Positions 8,799 to 17,947 are shown, numbered from the stretch's first letter. The stretch is 64,000 bases of DNA from an uncultured Flavonifractor sp. (GCF_944385615.1 NZ_CALWXV010000004.1:1-64000); one strand, 5' to 3'. The notes: a model not told the origin generated them from the letters alone. A program made the numbers and translations.

Positions 8799-9884
8799 TT
8801 ATCCCAGGCGGTCGGAGGAAAGGCAATCGGCCAGTTCATCCTGAACAGCCATGGCGGCCTCATATACCTCCGGGGAAATATACCGGCCCACATCGCTGGC
8901 CAGAGAGCGGAGAATCCGATCCAGCCGGTCAGGGTAGCCGTGGTAATAGTCCATATAGCCCAGGCAGCGGATAGCGGCGCGGACAAACTGGGCGCTGATG
9001 GGAATGGGAGTGGGGGTCTGCTCCGCAGGATAACCGGTGCCGTCATAGTTTTTATGGTGCCAATAGGCGATTTCAGCGGCATAACCGGCCAGAGGCTGAG
9101 GAATGGCGATACCGGTGGTAAACAGGGCATGCCCCAAAGCGGTATGGCGAAAATACAGCTCCTGTCCAGCGCCGCCCTGATCCTGTCCCTGCTCGATCAC
9201 ATTGTCGGGAATACCCAGCAGGCCCACATCGCAAAAAACAGCGGCTCGGCCAATCAGTTGGACGTCCTCATCCGTCAACGTGCAATCAGGGACCACCTTT
9301 CGGTAGCCCTTGGCCAGTGCGGCGCTCACACGGCCCAAAATGTGGTACTTGGTAAAGGAAAAATGAGGACGGTTCAGGAAGAACAGCTCCAACAGCCGCT
9401 TCCAATGCTCGGCGGCTAAAAAAGGGACCTCCTCCGGCGAGGGCGCCTGGGCGTCCAGCATTTCCATAGAGAGCTTCCCGTCCAAGATGGTGGAGCCGGC
9501 GGGCCAGGCGGCCTGTACCGCCGCGCATACCCGCTCCTGTACGGTGATAGGATTGACCGGCTTAATCAAAAAGTCGGCCGCACCCTTTTCCACCGCGCTG
9601 AATACGTCCTCCTCCTTGGCATTGGAGGCCAAAAGGATCACAGGGAGGGATGACGTTTCCTCAGCGGTCTGAAGCTGTTGTAGTACCTGGAGACCGCCCT
9701 TTTTCTTGCCCAGGCGGACGCCCAGCAGAACAGCGCAGATATTGGAAAGATTGCGGTGGCAATAGGCGATGGCGGGCCGGGTTTCCTCAAAGCACTCCAC
9801 ATGAAAAAGCTGCTTGAAAATCTCCCGCAGAATGGCAAGATCCAAGGGAGCTTCATCAATCACCAATAACGTATCTCGCATCAT
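8799..9884 (-). CDS. Degenerate receiver/HD-GYP domain protein
   Basis: A 361-aa fusion of a CheY-like receiver (about 1-125) and an HD-GYP domain (about 170-355). HD-GYP enzymes normally hydrolyse c-di-GMP. Here the GYP signature is kept (HHKNYDGTGYP), but the metal-binding HD pair reads CD and the following Lys is Leu (FCDVGLLGIPD). In the receiver, the usual phospho-Asp position reads Gly (AVLLGVRLG), while the LLVIDEAP acidic site and the FLIKP lysine remain. It may therefore be a phosphorylation-independent binding protein rather than a phosphodiesterase. I start at ATG 9884, 6 nt after AAGGAGA. It is the last gene of the flgM-to-csrA operon, and its ribosome-binding site lies in a strong hairpin. 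Confidence 0.8.
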   Translation of the reverse strand: MMRDTLLVIDEAPLDLAILREIFKQLFHVECFEETRPAIAYCHRNLSNICAVLLGVRLGKKKGGLQVLQQLQTAEETSSLPVILLASNAKEEDVFSAVEKGAADFLIKPVNPITVQERVCAAVQAAWPAGSTILDGKLSMEMLDAQAPSPEEVPFLAAEHWKRLLELFFLNRPHFSFTKYHILGRVSAALAKGYRKVVPDCTLTDEDVQLIGRAAVFCDVGLLGIPDNVIEQGQDQGGAGQELYFRHTALGHALFTTGIAIPQPLAGYAAEIAYWHHKNYDGTGYPAEQTPTPIPISAQFVRAAIRCLGYMDYYHGYPDRLDRILRSLASDVGRYISPEVYEAAMAVQDELADCLSSDRLG

Positions 9885-9893
9885 GCGTGTTCT

Positions 9894-9944
9894 CCTTTTG
9901 GCTGACACAGTAAAATGGCTCTGTGAGCGCCGTCAGCCAAAAGG
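9894..9944 (-). promoter_or_regulatory. 13-bp stem-loop covering a ribosome-binding site
   Basis: In the minus-strand transcript CCTTTTGGCTGAC (9944-9932) pairs perfectly with GTCAGCCAAAAGG (9906-9894). The 3' arm includes the first bases of the AAAAGGAGA Shine-Dalgarno of the HD-GYP gene. The 25-nt loop can fold further. This would lower translation of the last operon gene unless opened by a protein or RNA. Confidence 0.6.
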
Positions 9945-9953
9945 CCAAAGCGT

Positions 9954-10217
9954 TCATTCAGAGGGCGGTGTAGGCTGAACCGCCTTGTGTTCAGACAAGG
10001 CGGATTCCAGCTCGGCCACCAACAGGGCCGGAGCGGTTCCGGCGGCGTCCTGATTGACGGTGGCGGCCTTTTGCAGCTCACTGCGCAGAACCAAAACCTC
10101 TTTGGGCGCACACACGCCGATATTGACCTGACCGCTTGATTCCACAGAGAGGATGGTAATGCTGATCTGGTCGCCAATGATCAGCGATTCCCCCTCTTTA
10201 CGGCTGAGCACCAGCAA
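9954..10217 (-). CDS. CsrA, translational regulator
   Basis: An RNA-binding repressor that in flagellated Firmicutes blocks flagellin translation until FliW sequesters it. The 87-aa product starts MLVLSRKEGESLIIGDQI, the family hallmark, and keeps the core through about residue 60. A longer than usual C-tail (ALSEHKAVQPTPPSE) resembles the tails through which FliW contacts CsrA. It begins with TTG immediately after the fliW TGA, with GGGAGGT 7 nt upstream inside fliW, so the two are coupled. Confidence 0.95.
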   Translation of the reverse strand: MLVLSRKEGESLIIGDQISITILSVESSGQVNIGVCAPKEVLVLRSELQKAATVNQDAAGTAPALLVAELESALSEHKAVQPTPPSE

Positions 10218-10664
10218 TCAGCCCACCTCCCTGTTGGAAAACTCGTCCAGACGGTGGCGCATGTGATACTCCTCCGTGTCCAAAATGACTTGGACGGCTC
10301 TGTGCAATTCCGGATTGACCACCACGGGACAGCGCAGATTAACGGTGCTCTCGCCTACCGGCTCCTTGGCTACGCACATGACATAGTAGCACAGCTCCTG
10401 ACTATGGGAGACCCCCATCAGCTTCAGCTCCTCCGGAGAGAGCACCGGCGTATAATCGGGCTTCAGGGAGAAAGGGTTCATCAGGATAAAGGCGGGAGAA
10501 GAGGCGGCTGTGCTTTGCAGGCAGAGCATATTTCCCTGGCTGCCGGAAAAGGGGAGCAGCAGAAACTGCTTTTCTCCCTCAAAGCCAAACAGTCCGTTGG
10601 GAAACTCCAGCACATCTTCTGGGGCATAGGTGATCTCGCCAAAATATTTTGTATTCAGCTGCAA
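10218..10664 (-). CDS. FliW, CsrA antagonist and assembly factor
   Basis: A 148-aa cytosolic protein that binds flagellin or CsrA and so couples flagellin synthesis to secretion. MQLNTKYFGEITY, EDVLEFPNGLFGFE and the later ELCYYVMCVA stretch are typical. I place the start at TTG 10664, 6 nt after GGGAGGA. A GTG at 10679 would put that Shine-Dalgarno inside the gene. It directly follows the YviE-like gene and abuts csrA, the usual flgL-yviE-fliW-csrA order. Confidence 0.95.
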   Translation of the reverse strand: MQLNTKYFGEITYAPEDVLEFPNGLFGFEGEKQFLLLPFSGSQGNMLCLQSTAASSPAFILMNPFSLKPDYTPVLSPEELKLMGVSHSQELCYYVMCVAKEPVGESTVNLRCPVVVNPELHRAVQVILDTEEYHMRHRLDEFSNREVG

Positions 10665-10679
10665 TGATGTTCCTCCCAC

Positions 10680-11285
10680 TCAGGCGTTGACGTCCAGTGG
10701 CTCGTAATTGGGGTCAGAGGAGGGGGGCACATACAGCGGCCCGCCCACATACTTGATGATAACGTCGGGGCGCTGAGTCATAGTGAACTCGATGTCGCCG
10801 GGGACGAAGGTAAAGCTCATCTGCTCCATCCGCCAGTCAAAATTGAGCTTATCCATCTCATAGCGGATGCTCATTTCGCCGCCATCCCAACTGATGTCAG
10901 GTCCTACACGGGGCAGGAATTCAATGTTCACATTGTTGGGCTCGCCCAGATTCTGCTGCTTAGCCAGCTGAGGGATCACGTCCTGATCGATGCGTGCTTC
11001 CATCATCATACGACCCTCCTGTGCCAGTACAGCAGTAGCCTGATAAGCGCCCTGAACCCCGGCCTGAGCCTGCTGACGAATCAAAGTTGCAGTGGTAGGC
11101 TGCACAGAATTGCGGGCTTCAAAGGTATCCAGGTTGACCTGAATAGGGTGGCTACGAATGTTCAGCCCACCCTTGTTCCGGGAAATCTCAACCTGAGCGG
11201 TACCTCGGGCATACTCCAAATGGGCATTGGTAACCTTCATCTGGATTTCAATAGGAACTGTTTGAATTTCTATCAGAGGATACAT
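10680..11285 (-). CDS. YviE-like protein (DUF6470)
   Basis: A 201-aa protein in the yviE slot between flgL and fliW. It begins MYPLIEIQTVPIEIQM and has the run PDVIIKYVGGPLYVPP at its end, matching the YviE/DUF6470 pattern. No signal peptide or membrane span is visible and the biochemical role is unknown. ATG 11285 is preferred over the ATG at 11306 because the conserved N-terminus starts there. AGGAG lies 11 nt upstream, a somewhat long spacing. Family assignment rests on sequence pattern plus position. Confidence 0.8.
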   Translation of the reverse strand: MYPLIEIQTVPIEIQMKVTNAHLEYARGTAQVEISRNKGGLNIRSHPIQVNLDTFEARNSVQPTTATLIRQQAQAGVQGAYQATAVLAQEGRMMMEARIDQDVIPQLAKQQNLGEPNNVNIEFLPRVGPDISWDGGEMSIRYEMDKLNFDWRMEQMSFTFVPGDIEFTMTQRPDVIIKYVGGPLYVPPSSDPNYEPLDVNA

Positions 11286-11342
11286 GACAACAAAAACTCC
11301 TTCCATATGCAGGGTGTGTATTCATATATCCTGGACCAACTG

Positions 11343-12470
11343 TTAGTTCAGATAGTCCATCAGGGACTGAGGAATGACGTTGGAACCAACTTGGATGGCA
11401 GCATTGTAACTGGTCTGGGCCCAGGAGAGGGCAAGGATGGCGTCTACCCGGTCCACCCGCTCAATACCCTCCAGCTCGGTGTTCAGGGAGTCAAAGGTGC
11501 TTTCCAGCTGAGACTGGTTGGTCTGGAGGTACTTGGCCTCGGTGTCCAGCTGGGTGTGCTGTTTGCTCAGAGCATCCTGAGCCTTGGAAAGTTTTTCGGT
11601 CAGGCGGGAAGCTACGTCTCTGTTTCCGGAAGGACCCCAAGTATTGGTATCCGTGTTATAGTCCTTAAATACTTCAGACAGACGTACCATGATGGAGACG
11701 ATGTTCTTGGGGTCGCCGTCCTCGTCCACACCGTAGCCGCCGATAAAGTCCACACCGGAAATGGCGGAGTCAAAGGCGGTGGAATCCACTACATTTCCAT
11801 TTGCATCCACCTCAAAACCAATGCCGATGTCCACATACAGATGCTCGTTAGACCATTTGTCCAGCATTTCGCCGTTTTTCCAATTTCCCTTGCTTGGATC
11901 ATTGGGATCTTTTGGAACGGGATTTCCGTTTTCATCCAAATAATCAGATGTGTAGTAATCCGCATTTGGATCATCAATGCGTACGCCCCGATAGGTAACG
12001 TAGGTTTTGTCGCCATCTTTCTCCAAGGCAAAGGGGGCATTTTTAGTGTCAGCTCCATTGAAGAGGAAATTACCGCCGTACTGACTGTTCAGGCTCTGGA
12101 TCACAGCCTCCGCACCGGAGTAAATGACGTCGCCCTGAGTGTTCAGAGTGCTCAGGTTGGTGTCATTGAGTCCCTTCAGGGCAGGCGCCTGGGCCAGATC
12201 GCTGACCAGCTTGTCGATCATATCGTCGGCAATATCCCAAGCGGTGGAGAACTTGCCCAACACGGTCTTGTTATTGGAATACTGGGCATTGGTGGCGTTG
12301 AGGGAACTGTGGATATTGAACGCCCGGGTGGCGGCGGCAGGGTCGGCGGAGTAGGAGTCGAAGTTCCGGCCGGTCATCAGGGATCTCATGGCCGAGTAGA
12401 GCTGATTGGTGGACTTCATCAGATTTTTCTGATAGGTATAGAGGGTAGAATTGGTGGTTATACGCATCAT
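11343..12470 (-). CDS. FlgL, hook-filament junction protein
   Basis: The 375-aa HAP3 protein forms the second junction ring between hook and filament and is exported by the flagellar secretion system. The N-terminal helix MMRITTNSTLYTYQKNLMKS and the SGRNF-like LMTGRNFDSYSADPAAATR motif are typical. The C-terminal helix (ALSWAQTSYNAAIQVGSNVI) is the other D0 element. The central domain (about 145-260), with DPNADYYTSDYLDENG, is more variable. GAGGTG lies 8 nt upstream of the start. It follows flgK. Confidence 0.95.
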   Translation of the reverse strand: MMRITTNSTLYTYQKNLMKSTNQLYSAMRSLMTGRNFDSYSADPAAATRAFNIHSSLNATNAQYSNNKTVLGKFSTAWDIADDMIDKLVSDLAQAPALKGLNDTNLSTLNTQGDVIYSGAEAVIQSLNSQYGGNFLFNGADTKNAPFALEKDGDKTYVTYRGVRIDDPNADYYTSDYLDENGNPVPKDPNDPSKGNWKNGEMLDKWSNEHLYVDIGIGFEVDANGNVVDSTAFDSAISGVDFIGGYGVDEDGDPKNIVSIMVRLSEVFKDYNTDTNTWGPSGNRDVASRLTEKLSKAQDALSKQHTQLDTEAKYLQTNQSQLESTFDSLNTELEGIERVDRVDAILALSWAQTSYNAAIQVGSNVIPQSLMDYLN

Positions 12471-12502
12471 AGTTGATTCACCTCACAAAATGGCGCACAG
12501 AG

Positions 12503-14158
12503 TTAAACGGTACCGTTGATCAGGGAGTCCAGAGCCTCATTGAGCACATTCATCAACCGGCAGGCGGCTGTATAGGCCTTCTGGTAGGTCATAAGACCGG
12601 TAGCCTCGTCGTTCAGGTCCACACCGCTGACACCATCTCGATCGGTATAAATATTATCTGCGGTTATTGTATAGTTGTTAAGCACGGCGTCGGTGCTCAT
12701 TTGATCTTCGGCCAGGGTGGACTGGATCTTCAGCAGCATATCCTCGAAGGTGCCGTGATAGGCATCCCCTATGGCATCCCCGTCCACATGACTAGGTACA
12801 AAATCCAGCTTTTTGCTGAATAGATCAAGGAACTCCGCCAACCGGGAGGTATCGCCGCTGGGAGCGTCCGGGCTGGAAGCGGCCTGAATAGAAACGGTCT
12901 GATTGGCCCAGCCATAGGATACAGAGATATTGGATGCAGTAATCTGAGTTTTAGCACCAGTAACAGGGTCTGTTGCCACAGCATCGTTGGTATTACTGCC
13001 GATGCTAAACAGATTACCCGCCCCGGCAACCAGATTGCCGTTGCTGTCATAGACATGATTTAGCTCATTCATCGCCGTGGCAAACTCATAAGCCAGAGAA
13101 TCCAGAGCCTTCTGATAGTAGGGAATGCCACGCTTCACAAGGGCGTCAGGGTCAACATTATCCACATCATTCTGGGAGGAAAACTCGCCCTTTTCAGTTA
13201 AGATCTCGCGAATGGATTGGATGGAGCCATACAAATCGTTATCCACCATATCCGTACCGGCGCCCAATGCGGCATTATCAGGATGTACAACTCCGTTGGC
13301 ATCGGTCAGGTCTGATATAGAAATGGTATAATTGTTGTTATTGTCGCAACTCAGCTGAGTACCATACACACCATCAACCAAAGTGTGGGTATGGCCCTCA
13401 TTGCTGACAATGCTGACTGTCATTTTTTCTACTTCGGTATCAGGGCCCACTTCCTCCATGGTGTACTTGACGTCGATCTTTACATATCCGCTCAGCTTAT
13501 CCAGCAGATTGTTCCGATTATCCCGCAGCTCCAGAGCGGGGTCGCCCCGCAGGTCGGCATTGCGGATGGACTCGTTCAGGTCTCGGATCTGGGTAAGAAT
13601 ATCGTTGACCTCGGTAACCTGTTGGTTTAGCTTGTCCTCATAAGTTTTCTGCAGCTCAGTCAGTTTATCGGCATAAGAGTTAAAAAAGGTGCACAGTGCA
13701 TCGGCCGATTCGCGAATCAGCGGGTCATAGGTGTCCACACCATTGGTGATGGCTTGACTGATCAGGTCCCGGATATCGTTGAGCTGACTGAGGATGACGC
13801 CGTCATCCTGGTCCAGGCTGCCCTTGCCCACCTCGTCCAGAATGGTGGCTATCTGATTCAGACCATCCAGCTTGGCGTTGGCGGAACCCACATCAGAATT
13901 GGCTTTCCGGTAGGAGATGTCCAAGCCGGGGTCCCGAACCTGAGTGATGCCAGCAACCACGGCGCCCTGGCCAATGCGGGTATTATAGCTGGAGTAATAC
14001 CGGTCGTTGACAGAGGGAATCAGGCTGACCTGATTGAGCCGCTGACGGGTATAGCCCTCGGTATTGATGTTGGTGATGTTGTTGCCCGTCACATCCAAAC
14101 CCTTCTGGGCAGAATAAATTCCCAGACGGACAGTCGTAAAAGAACCAAAAGTACCCAT
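12503..14158 (-). CDS. FlgK, hook-associated protein 1
   Basis: The 551-aa HAP1 protein forms the first hook-filament junction ring. The N-terminus has the rod/hook/HAP signature GLDVTGNNITNINTEGYTRQ. The C-terminus has the matching helix ending in MTYQKAYTAACRLMNVLNEALDSLI. The centre (about 200-400) is an Asp/Asn-rich variable domain. GAGGAG is 6 nt before ATG 14158. It lies between flgN, which encodes its secretion chaperone, and flgL. Confidence 0.95.
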   Translation of the reverse strand: MGTFGSFTTVRLGIYSAQKGLDVTGNNITNINTEGYTRQRLNQVSLIPSVNDRYYSSYNTRIGQGAVVAGITQVRDPGLDISYRKANSDVGSANAKLDGLNQIATILDEVGKGSLDQDDGVILSQLNDIRDLISQAITNGVDTYDPLIRESADALCTFFNSYADKLTELQKTYEDKLNQQVTEVNDILTQIRDLNESIRNADLRGDPALELRDNRNNLLDKLSGYVKIDVKYTMEEVGPDTEVEKMTVSIVSNEGHTHTLVDGVYGTQLSCDNNNNYTISISDLTDANGVVHPDNAALGAGTDMVDNDLYGSIQSIREILTEKGEFSSQNDVDNVDPDALVKRGIPYYQKALDSLAYEFATAMNELNHVYDSNGNLVAGAGNLFSIGSNTNDAVATDPVTGAKTQITASNISVSYGWANQTVSIQAASSPDAPSGDTSRLAEFLDLFSKKLDFVPSHVDGDAIGDAYHGTFEDMLLKIQSTLAEDQMSTDAVLNNYTITADNIYTDRDGVSGVDLNDEATGLMTYQKAYTAACRLMNVLNEALDSLINGTV

Positions 14159-14170
14159 GTTCTACTCCTC

Positions 14171-14617
14171 TCAAGCGCGGAAATCGGTCTGTGTTTTCTT
14201 GGAGGCAGGAGGCTGCTTCTGGTGCGCTGTCTCCCGGCGCTCCAACTCCTGCTGGATGTGGCGCACATTGGATTCCATCAAAGTACGTGCCGCCTGCTGG
14301 GTGCTGGAGAGCACCTGATAGCTGCGCAGCACCTGCTGGCTGATCTCGGTGGCCTGATGCTTATATTGGGGGGGACAGTGGCTGGGCAGGTCTCGCAGGG
14401 ACACCTGCTCCAGCCCCAGCTCTTTGAGCAGCGCATTGCGCTTGTGCTCCCGGCCCCGCAGGTCCAAGGCAGCGGCCTGTTCCTGCTTCATGCACTGGTC
14501 CAAAGTCTGTAAGTCATTGTTCTGAACCGCTTTGAGCTTGCGCTGCTCCAGGGCGGTCAGGGTATCCAGCGCCTGGTTCAGCTCCGTCAAAAATCCAAGG
14601 TAGTTCTGCATATCCAT
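14171..14617 (-). CDS. FlgN-type export chaperone
   Basis: A 148-aa, almost wholly helical protein rich in Gln and Glu. FlgN chaperones carry FlgK and FlgL to the export gate. The N-terminal heptads (FLTELNQALDTLTALEQRKL) and position between flgM and flgK fit the family, though such chaperones diverge strongly, so context carries weight. No clear Shine-Dalgarno lies at normal distance from ATG 14617 and the preceding gap is only 7 nt. Translation may depend on flgM. Confidence 0.8.
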   Translation of the reverse strand: MDMQNYLGFLTELNQALDTLTALEQRKLKAVQNNDLQTLDQCMKQEQAAALDLRGREHKRNALLKELGLEQVSLRDLPSHCPPQYKHQATEISQQVLRSYQVLSSTQQAARTLMESNVRHIQQELERRETAHQKQPPASKKTQTDFRA

Positions 14618-14624
14618 AAGGCGG

Positions 14625-14927
14625 TCAACCGTCCTCTCTCACAAGCAGCATCCGGGCGGCAATCTCTCCGGCGTTGGGCTGGTAGGTCCCGGCGGCCACC
14701 TGCTGCCGCAGACGGTCTACATCCTGGGTGGTGACCCGGGCGCGGACCTCCTGGGATAGACGCCCTACCGTCTCCTTGACCCGCTTTTCGGTCTCACCCA
14801 GGTGGAAGGAAAATTGAACCTGATCGTATCGCTGCCCGGAAAGCACCGTGGTAACGGCGTCGGTTTTTCTGTTATAAGGGGCCGTGCTGCCGACTGGACA
14901 GCTTCCGTTGGCATAGATCCGGAACAT
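14625..14927 (-). CDS. FlgM, anti-sigma-D factor
   Basis: A 100-aa protein expected to bind the flagellar sigma factor until the hook is complete. The C-terminal half (VDRLRQQVAAGTYQPNAGEIAARML) has the family form of a helix, a Y-x-P-N/D turn and a final helix. I choose ATG 14927, 6 nt after GGGAGGG, over the GTG just upstream. It is first in the flgM-flgN-flgK-flgL-yviE-fliW-csrA operon and is preceded by a sigma-D-like promoter, the usual feedback arrangement. Confidence 0.9.
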   Translation of the reverse strand: MFRIYANGSCPVGSTAPYNRKTDAVTTVLSGQRYDQVQFSFHLGETEKRVKETVGRLSQEVRARVTTQDVDRLRQQVAAGTYQPNAGEIAARMLLVREDG

Positions 14928-15005
14928 CACAAGCCCTCCCTCTTTCTAATTTGCGCAGTTTGCCCGGGATGTTCCCAGTGCTGTACTGTCGTTCATTCAA
15001 TATAT

Positions 15006-15033
15006 ATATCGGCCTATCTCAGAGAGAAAATAA
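15006..15033 (-). promoter_or_regulatory. Sigma-D-like promoter of the flgM operon
   Basis: Minus strand: TTAT (15033-15030), 16-bp spacer, GCCGATAT (15013-15006), the classical sigma-D -10 element. It lies about 80 nt before the flgM start and faces away from a matching promoter for the hemerythrin gene. Confidence 0.75.
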
Positions 15034-15085
15034 GGGGGCGAAGGAAAAATCCACGGAAAAGATAGGGGAAATTTTTGCGCTACAA

Positions 15086-15113
15086 TTATCTTTTCCCCAA
15101 TTCAAGCCGATAT
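15086..15113 (+). promoter_or_regulatory. Sigma-D-like promoter of the hemerythrin gene
   Basis: Plus strand: TTAT (15086-15089), 16-bp spacer, GCCGATAT (15106-15113), about 75 nt before the ATG. A TATAAT overlaps its 3' part (15111-15116) but has no good -35 element at 17 bp. Confidence 0.7.
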
Positions 15114-15187
15114 AATGACAGAGAGAAAATTCCCTTGCAGCGATCATCATACCGGCATACCGCCGGCCCACAGGAAAGGAGCACCCC

Positions 15188-15589
15188 ATGCGCTATGAAG
15201 TAACACAGGACCTGATTACCGGAAATACACTGATTGACTCGGAGCACCGCCAGCTGTTTGCCGCAGTCAACGACTTGTTGGATGCCTGTGCCCAGGGACA
15301 TGGTCGGGACAAAATCCAAAAGACCGTCCAATTTTTAAGCGAATATGTAGTCAAGCACTTCCAGGATGAGGAGAACTTACAGACCAAGCACAAATATCCT
15401 GGTTATCCCGCCCATAAGACCTTCCACGACGGTTATCGCCATCAGCTCAATGACAAAGCCCAGCAGCTGCTGAAGGAAGGTCCCACCGTAAAGGCGCTGG
15501 GTGATCTCAACCAGGTAGTGGGAGTGCTGGTCTCCCACATCCGTACCGAGGACAAACGCCTGGCCCGTTACATCAAAGAGCAGGGCTGA
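15188..15589 (+). CDS. Bacteriohemerythrin
   Basis: A 133-aa four-helix protein with a di-iron, O2-binding site. The ligand motifs are in the expected order: LIDSEHRQLF, then VVKHFQDEE, then HKTFH, then SHIRTEDKRLARYI. Single-domain bacteriohemerythrins often serve oxygen sensing or delivery in motile bacteria; in an anaerobe an oxygen-avoidance or scavenging role is plausible. The sigma-D-like promoter upstream makes it part of the motility regulon, which supports a link to aerotaxis. AAAGGAG precedes ATG 15188. Confidence 0.93.
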   Translation: MRYEVTQDLITGNTLIDSEHRQLFAAVNDLLDACAQGHGRDKIQKTVQFLSEYVVKHFQDEENLQTKHKYPGYPAHKTFHDGYRHQLNDKAQQLLKEGPTVKALGDLNQVVGVLVSHIRTEDKRLARYIKEQG

Positions 15590-15623
15590 GCCCCCAAATA
15601 CCTTGCTCTCAAAACAGAATTTT

Positions 15624-15667
15624 ATCCATAAGAAATGGCCGCCGGAAGGCGGCCATTTCTTATGGAT
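15624..15667. terminator. 20-bp hairpin between convergent genes
   Basis: Arms 15624-15643 and 15648-15667 pair perfectly around a GGAA loop, with a GGCCGCC core. It lies between the convergent hemerythrin and chemoreceptor genes and probably ends both transcripts, although the T-runs are short. Confidence 0.7.
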
Positions 15668-15709
15668 TTACAGAGGGTCTGTGCCATGGATGGCGGGGAC
15701 CCTTTTTTA

Positions 15710-17707
15710 TTACCGCTGCATACCGTCCTCTTCCCGCAGGCGGAGGGTGAAGCGGCTCACCAGATCCTTGAGCAGATGAGACTGGCCGGACAGCTCCTGG
15801 CTGGCGGCGGCGGACTGCTCTGCGGTGGCGGAGTTGGTCTGGACCACGCTGGAGATCTGATCGGTACCCTCGGAGACCTGGTGGATAGAGTCGGTATCGG
15901 AGATGATGTTCTCCGCCACCTGATTCATCAGGGTGACCGCGTCCTCCGTATAGGTTACAGTCTGCTCCAGGGCGGCGCTCACCTCGTCGGTCAGGCTTCC
16001 GCCCCGCTCCACGTTGCTCATGGAGCGTTCGATCATATCCTTGGTCTGCTTGGCGGCCTGATCCGACTTGGAGGCCAGGCTGCGTACCTCGTCGGCCACC
16101 ACAGCAAAGCCCTTGCCGGCGCTGCCTGCCCGGGCGGCCTCTACGGCGGCATTCAGGGCCAGAATATTGGTCTGGAAGGCAATGTTTTCGATGGTCTCGA
16201 TGATCTGGCCGATCTCCTGCTGACCCTTGGAGATGTCCGCCATAGCCTGCTTGAGCTGGCCCATCTTCTCGTTGCTCTGAATGACCTGACTGCCGGCCAG
16301 ATTGGCCTTTTCCTGAGCCTGTTTGGCGGCGGTGGTATTGATATTGGCAGAGTTGCTGATATCGCTGATGGTGGCGGACAGCTCCTGCACGGCGCTGGCC
16401 TGTTCGGTGGCGCCCTGAGCCAAAGCCTGAGCGCCGGAGGAGACCTGCTCCGCCCCGGCGGAGACCTGCTCGGCGGCGGTGTTGATCTGAGCCATGGTTT
16501 CGCTCAGACCGTACTCCAGCTCCCGCAGGTTGACCAGTACCATGTTCATATCCCCAACATACTGTTCCGGGGCGCGGGAACGGACGTTCAGATTGCCCTT
16601 GGACATCTCACCCAGCATATAACCCATATCCTGGATGATGCCCTGGAGAAGGGAGACGATACCGGAAGTGGCGTCGTTGAGCAGCCCGATCTCATCCTTG
16701 CGGCGCAGATCCGGGATGGGGGAACTGAGATCGCCCTCCTGAAGCTGCTGGATGCGGGAGACGCACATGCGGATGGGCTTGCTCAAACCGCCGGCAATGC
16801 GGGCGGAGATCACCACGGCAGCCACAAGGACCAGAATCACCAGAATCACGATAATGACAATGTTGCGGTAGGTGGTGGCCATAAAGTCGGTGGTCTGGGC
16901 GTTGATGGCCAGACTCCAACCGTCGGTGCCGTCCACCGGGGCGTAGGCCAGATACTTGGTCGCACCGTTGTAGGTATACTGGCCAAAGCCGCTCTCACCG
17001 GCCACCATCTTGGATTCCAGCGCAGCCAGTGCGCTCAGGGAGGAATTTGTCTTGGCCTCCTCCGCGGTGTTTTCCTCATTGCGCACATTCTCTATATTTT
17101 TGTGGGCGATGGTGGTTCCGTTTTTATCCAGCATATAGGCGCTGCTGTTTTCGCTGATGTGAATAGAGACCATGATGTCGTTGAGGAAGGTCTCCGGGGG
17201 GACAAAATAGACCACGCCCACGATTTTACTGCCCTGAACGCCGTTCTGCCACAGGGGGGCGGCCACCATAATAGACAACTCGCCGGTCACCTTGCTGACA
17301 GTGGGAGTGGAAATATAAGAGTTGCCCTGAACAGCCTGCTGGAAATAATCCCGGTCAGAGTAGTCCTGGCCGTCAAACAGGCTGACGCCGGCGGTATTCA
17401 GCAGGTTGCCCCGCTCCATGCCATAATGCTTGACCCAGATATTCAGAAAGCTCTGCTTTTGATTAACGGAAGTTTCCGGATCGCTCATAGCCGGGACCAT
17501 GCCCAAAGCCTCTACGGCGTTTTTATAAGACTGAAGCTGATAAGAGACCCGTGCCGCTGTCTGAGTGGCTACGGTCTCCATGGTCTGCTCCAAAACGGTC
17601 TGACTGCTGGAATAGCTCATGCCGATTCCTGCGCCGCCGCAGATGAGTGCGGCAGCACCGGCCAGCAGCAAAAAGCAGACCAAAAGCGTTTGTCGGATGC
17701 TTTTCAT
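15710..17707 (-). CDS. Methyl-accepting chemotaxis protein 1 (dCache type)
   Basis: A 665-aa transmembrane chemoreceptor. A first membrane span (about 9-32) is followed by a large extracellular Cache-type sensor (about 35-280) containing [14 protein letters not shown] and [11 protein letters not shown]. The second span (about 290-312) leads into HAMP ([20 protein letters not shown]), methylation helices and the signalling tip with [15 protein letters not shown] and [13 protein letters not shown]. The ligand is unknown; Cache domains often bind amino or organic acids. ATG 17707 begins the first span and has AAGGAG 10 nt upstream. A sigma-D-like promoter precedes it. Its signalling part is nearly identical to that of the next gene. 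Confidence 0.95.
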   Translation of the reverse strand: MKSIRQTLLVCFLLLAGAAALICGGAGIGMSYSSSQTVLEQTMETVATQTAARVSYQLQSYKNAVEALGMVPAMSDPETSVNQKQSFLNIWVKHYGMERGNLLNTAGVSLFDGQDYSDRDYFQQAVQGNSYISTPTVSKVTGELSIMVAAPLWQNGVQGSKIVGVVYFVPPETFLNDIMVSIHISENSSAYMLDKNGTTIAHKNIENVRNEENTAEEAKTNSSLSALAALESKMVAGESGFGQYTYNGATKYLAYAPVDGTDGWSLAINAQTTDFMATTYRNIVIIVILVILVLVAAVVISARIAGGLSKPIRMCVSRIQQLQEGDLSSPIPDLRRKDEIGLLNDATSGIVSLLQGIIQDMGYMLGEMSKGNLNVRSRAPEQYVGDMNMVLVNLRELEYGLSETMAQINTAAEQVSAGAEQVSSGAQALAQGATEQASAVQELSATISDISNSANINTTAAKQAQEKANLAGSQVIQSNEKMGQLKQAMADISKGQQEIGQIIETIENIAFQTNILALNAAVEAARAGSAGKGFAVVADEVRSLASKSDQAAKQTKDMIERSMSNVERGGSLTDEVSAALEQTVTYTEDAVTLMNQVAENIISDTDSIHQVSEGTDQISSVVQTNSATAEQSAAASQELSGQSHLLKDLVSRFTLRLREEDGMQR

Positions 17708-17764
17708 ACTTGTAAGACTCCTTCCCAATTGCCCCAATGGCAATTTTCTCAAACTCCATTAAAA

Positions 17765-17792
17765 ATATCGACAAGATTTGTCAAAAAAATAA
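17765..17792 (-). promoter_or_regulatory. Sigma-D-like promoter of chemoreceptor 1
   Basis: Minus strand: TTAT (17792-17789), 16-bp spacer, GTCGATAT (17772-17765), about 58 nt before the ATG. The geometry is the same as at flgM and cheA. Confidence 0.7.
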
Positions 17793-17947
17793 GAGAAAAA
17801 ACGGAAAGAAAAGAAAAAAGTTTCTATATCAGAAATAGTTTCTTAATTATTACGGTTATGGGGAATTCAGGATTTTCTTAGCGTGGGTAAAAATTTTATA
17901 TTCCAAGGAGGACACAAGAAATCAGGTCTTTTGTTAAAAAGACAAAA

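Noticed and set aside
15674..15708. Second terminator for the hemerythrin gene
   Set aside because: A 6-bp stem (AGGGTC/GACCCT) with an 18-nt loop followed by T6 exists, but it is weak and overlaps the chemoreceptor stop region; the 20-bp stem just upstream is the better candidate.
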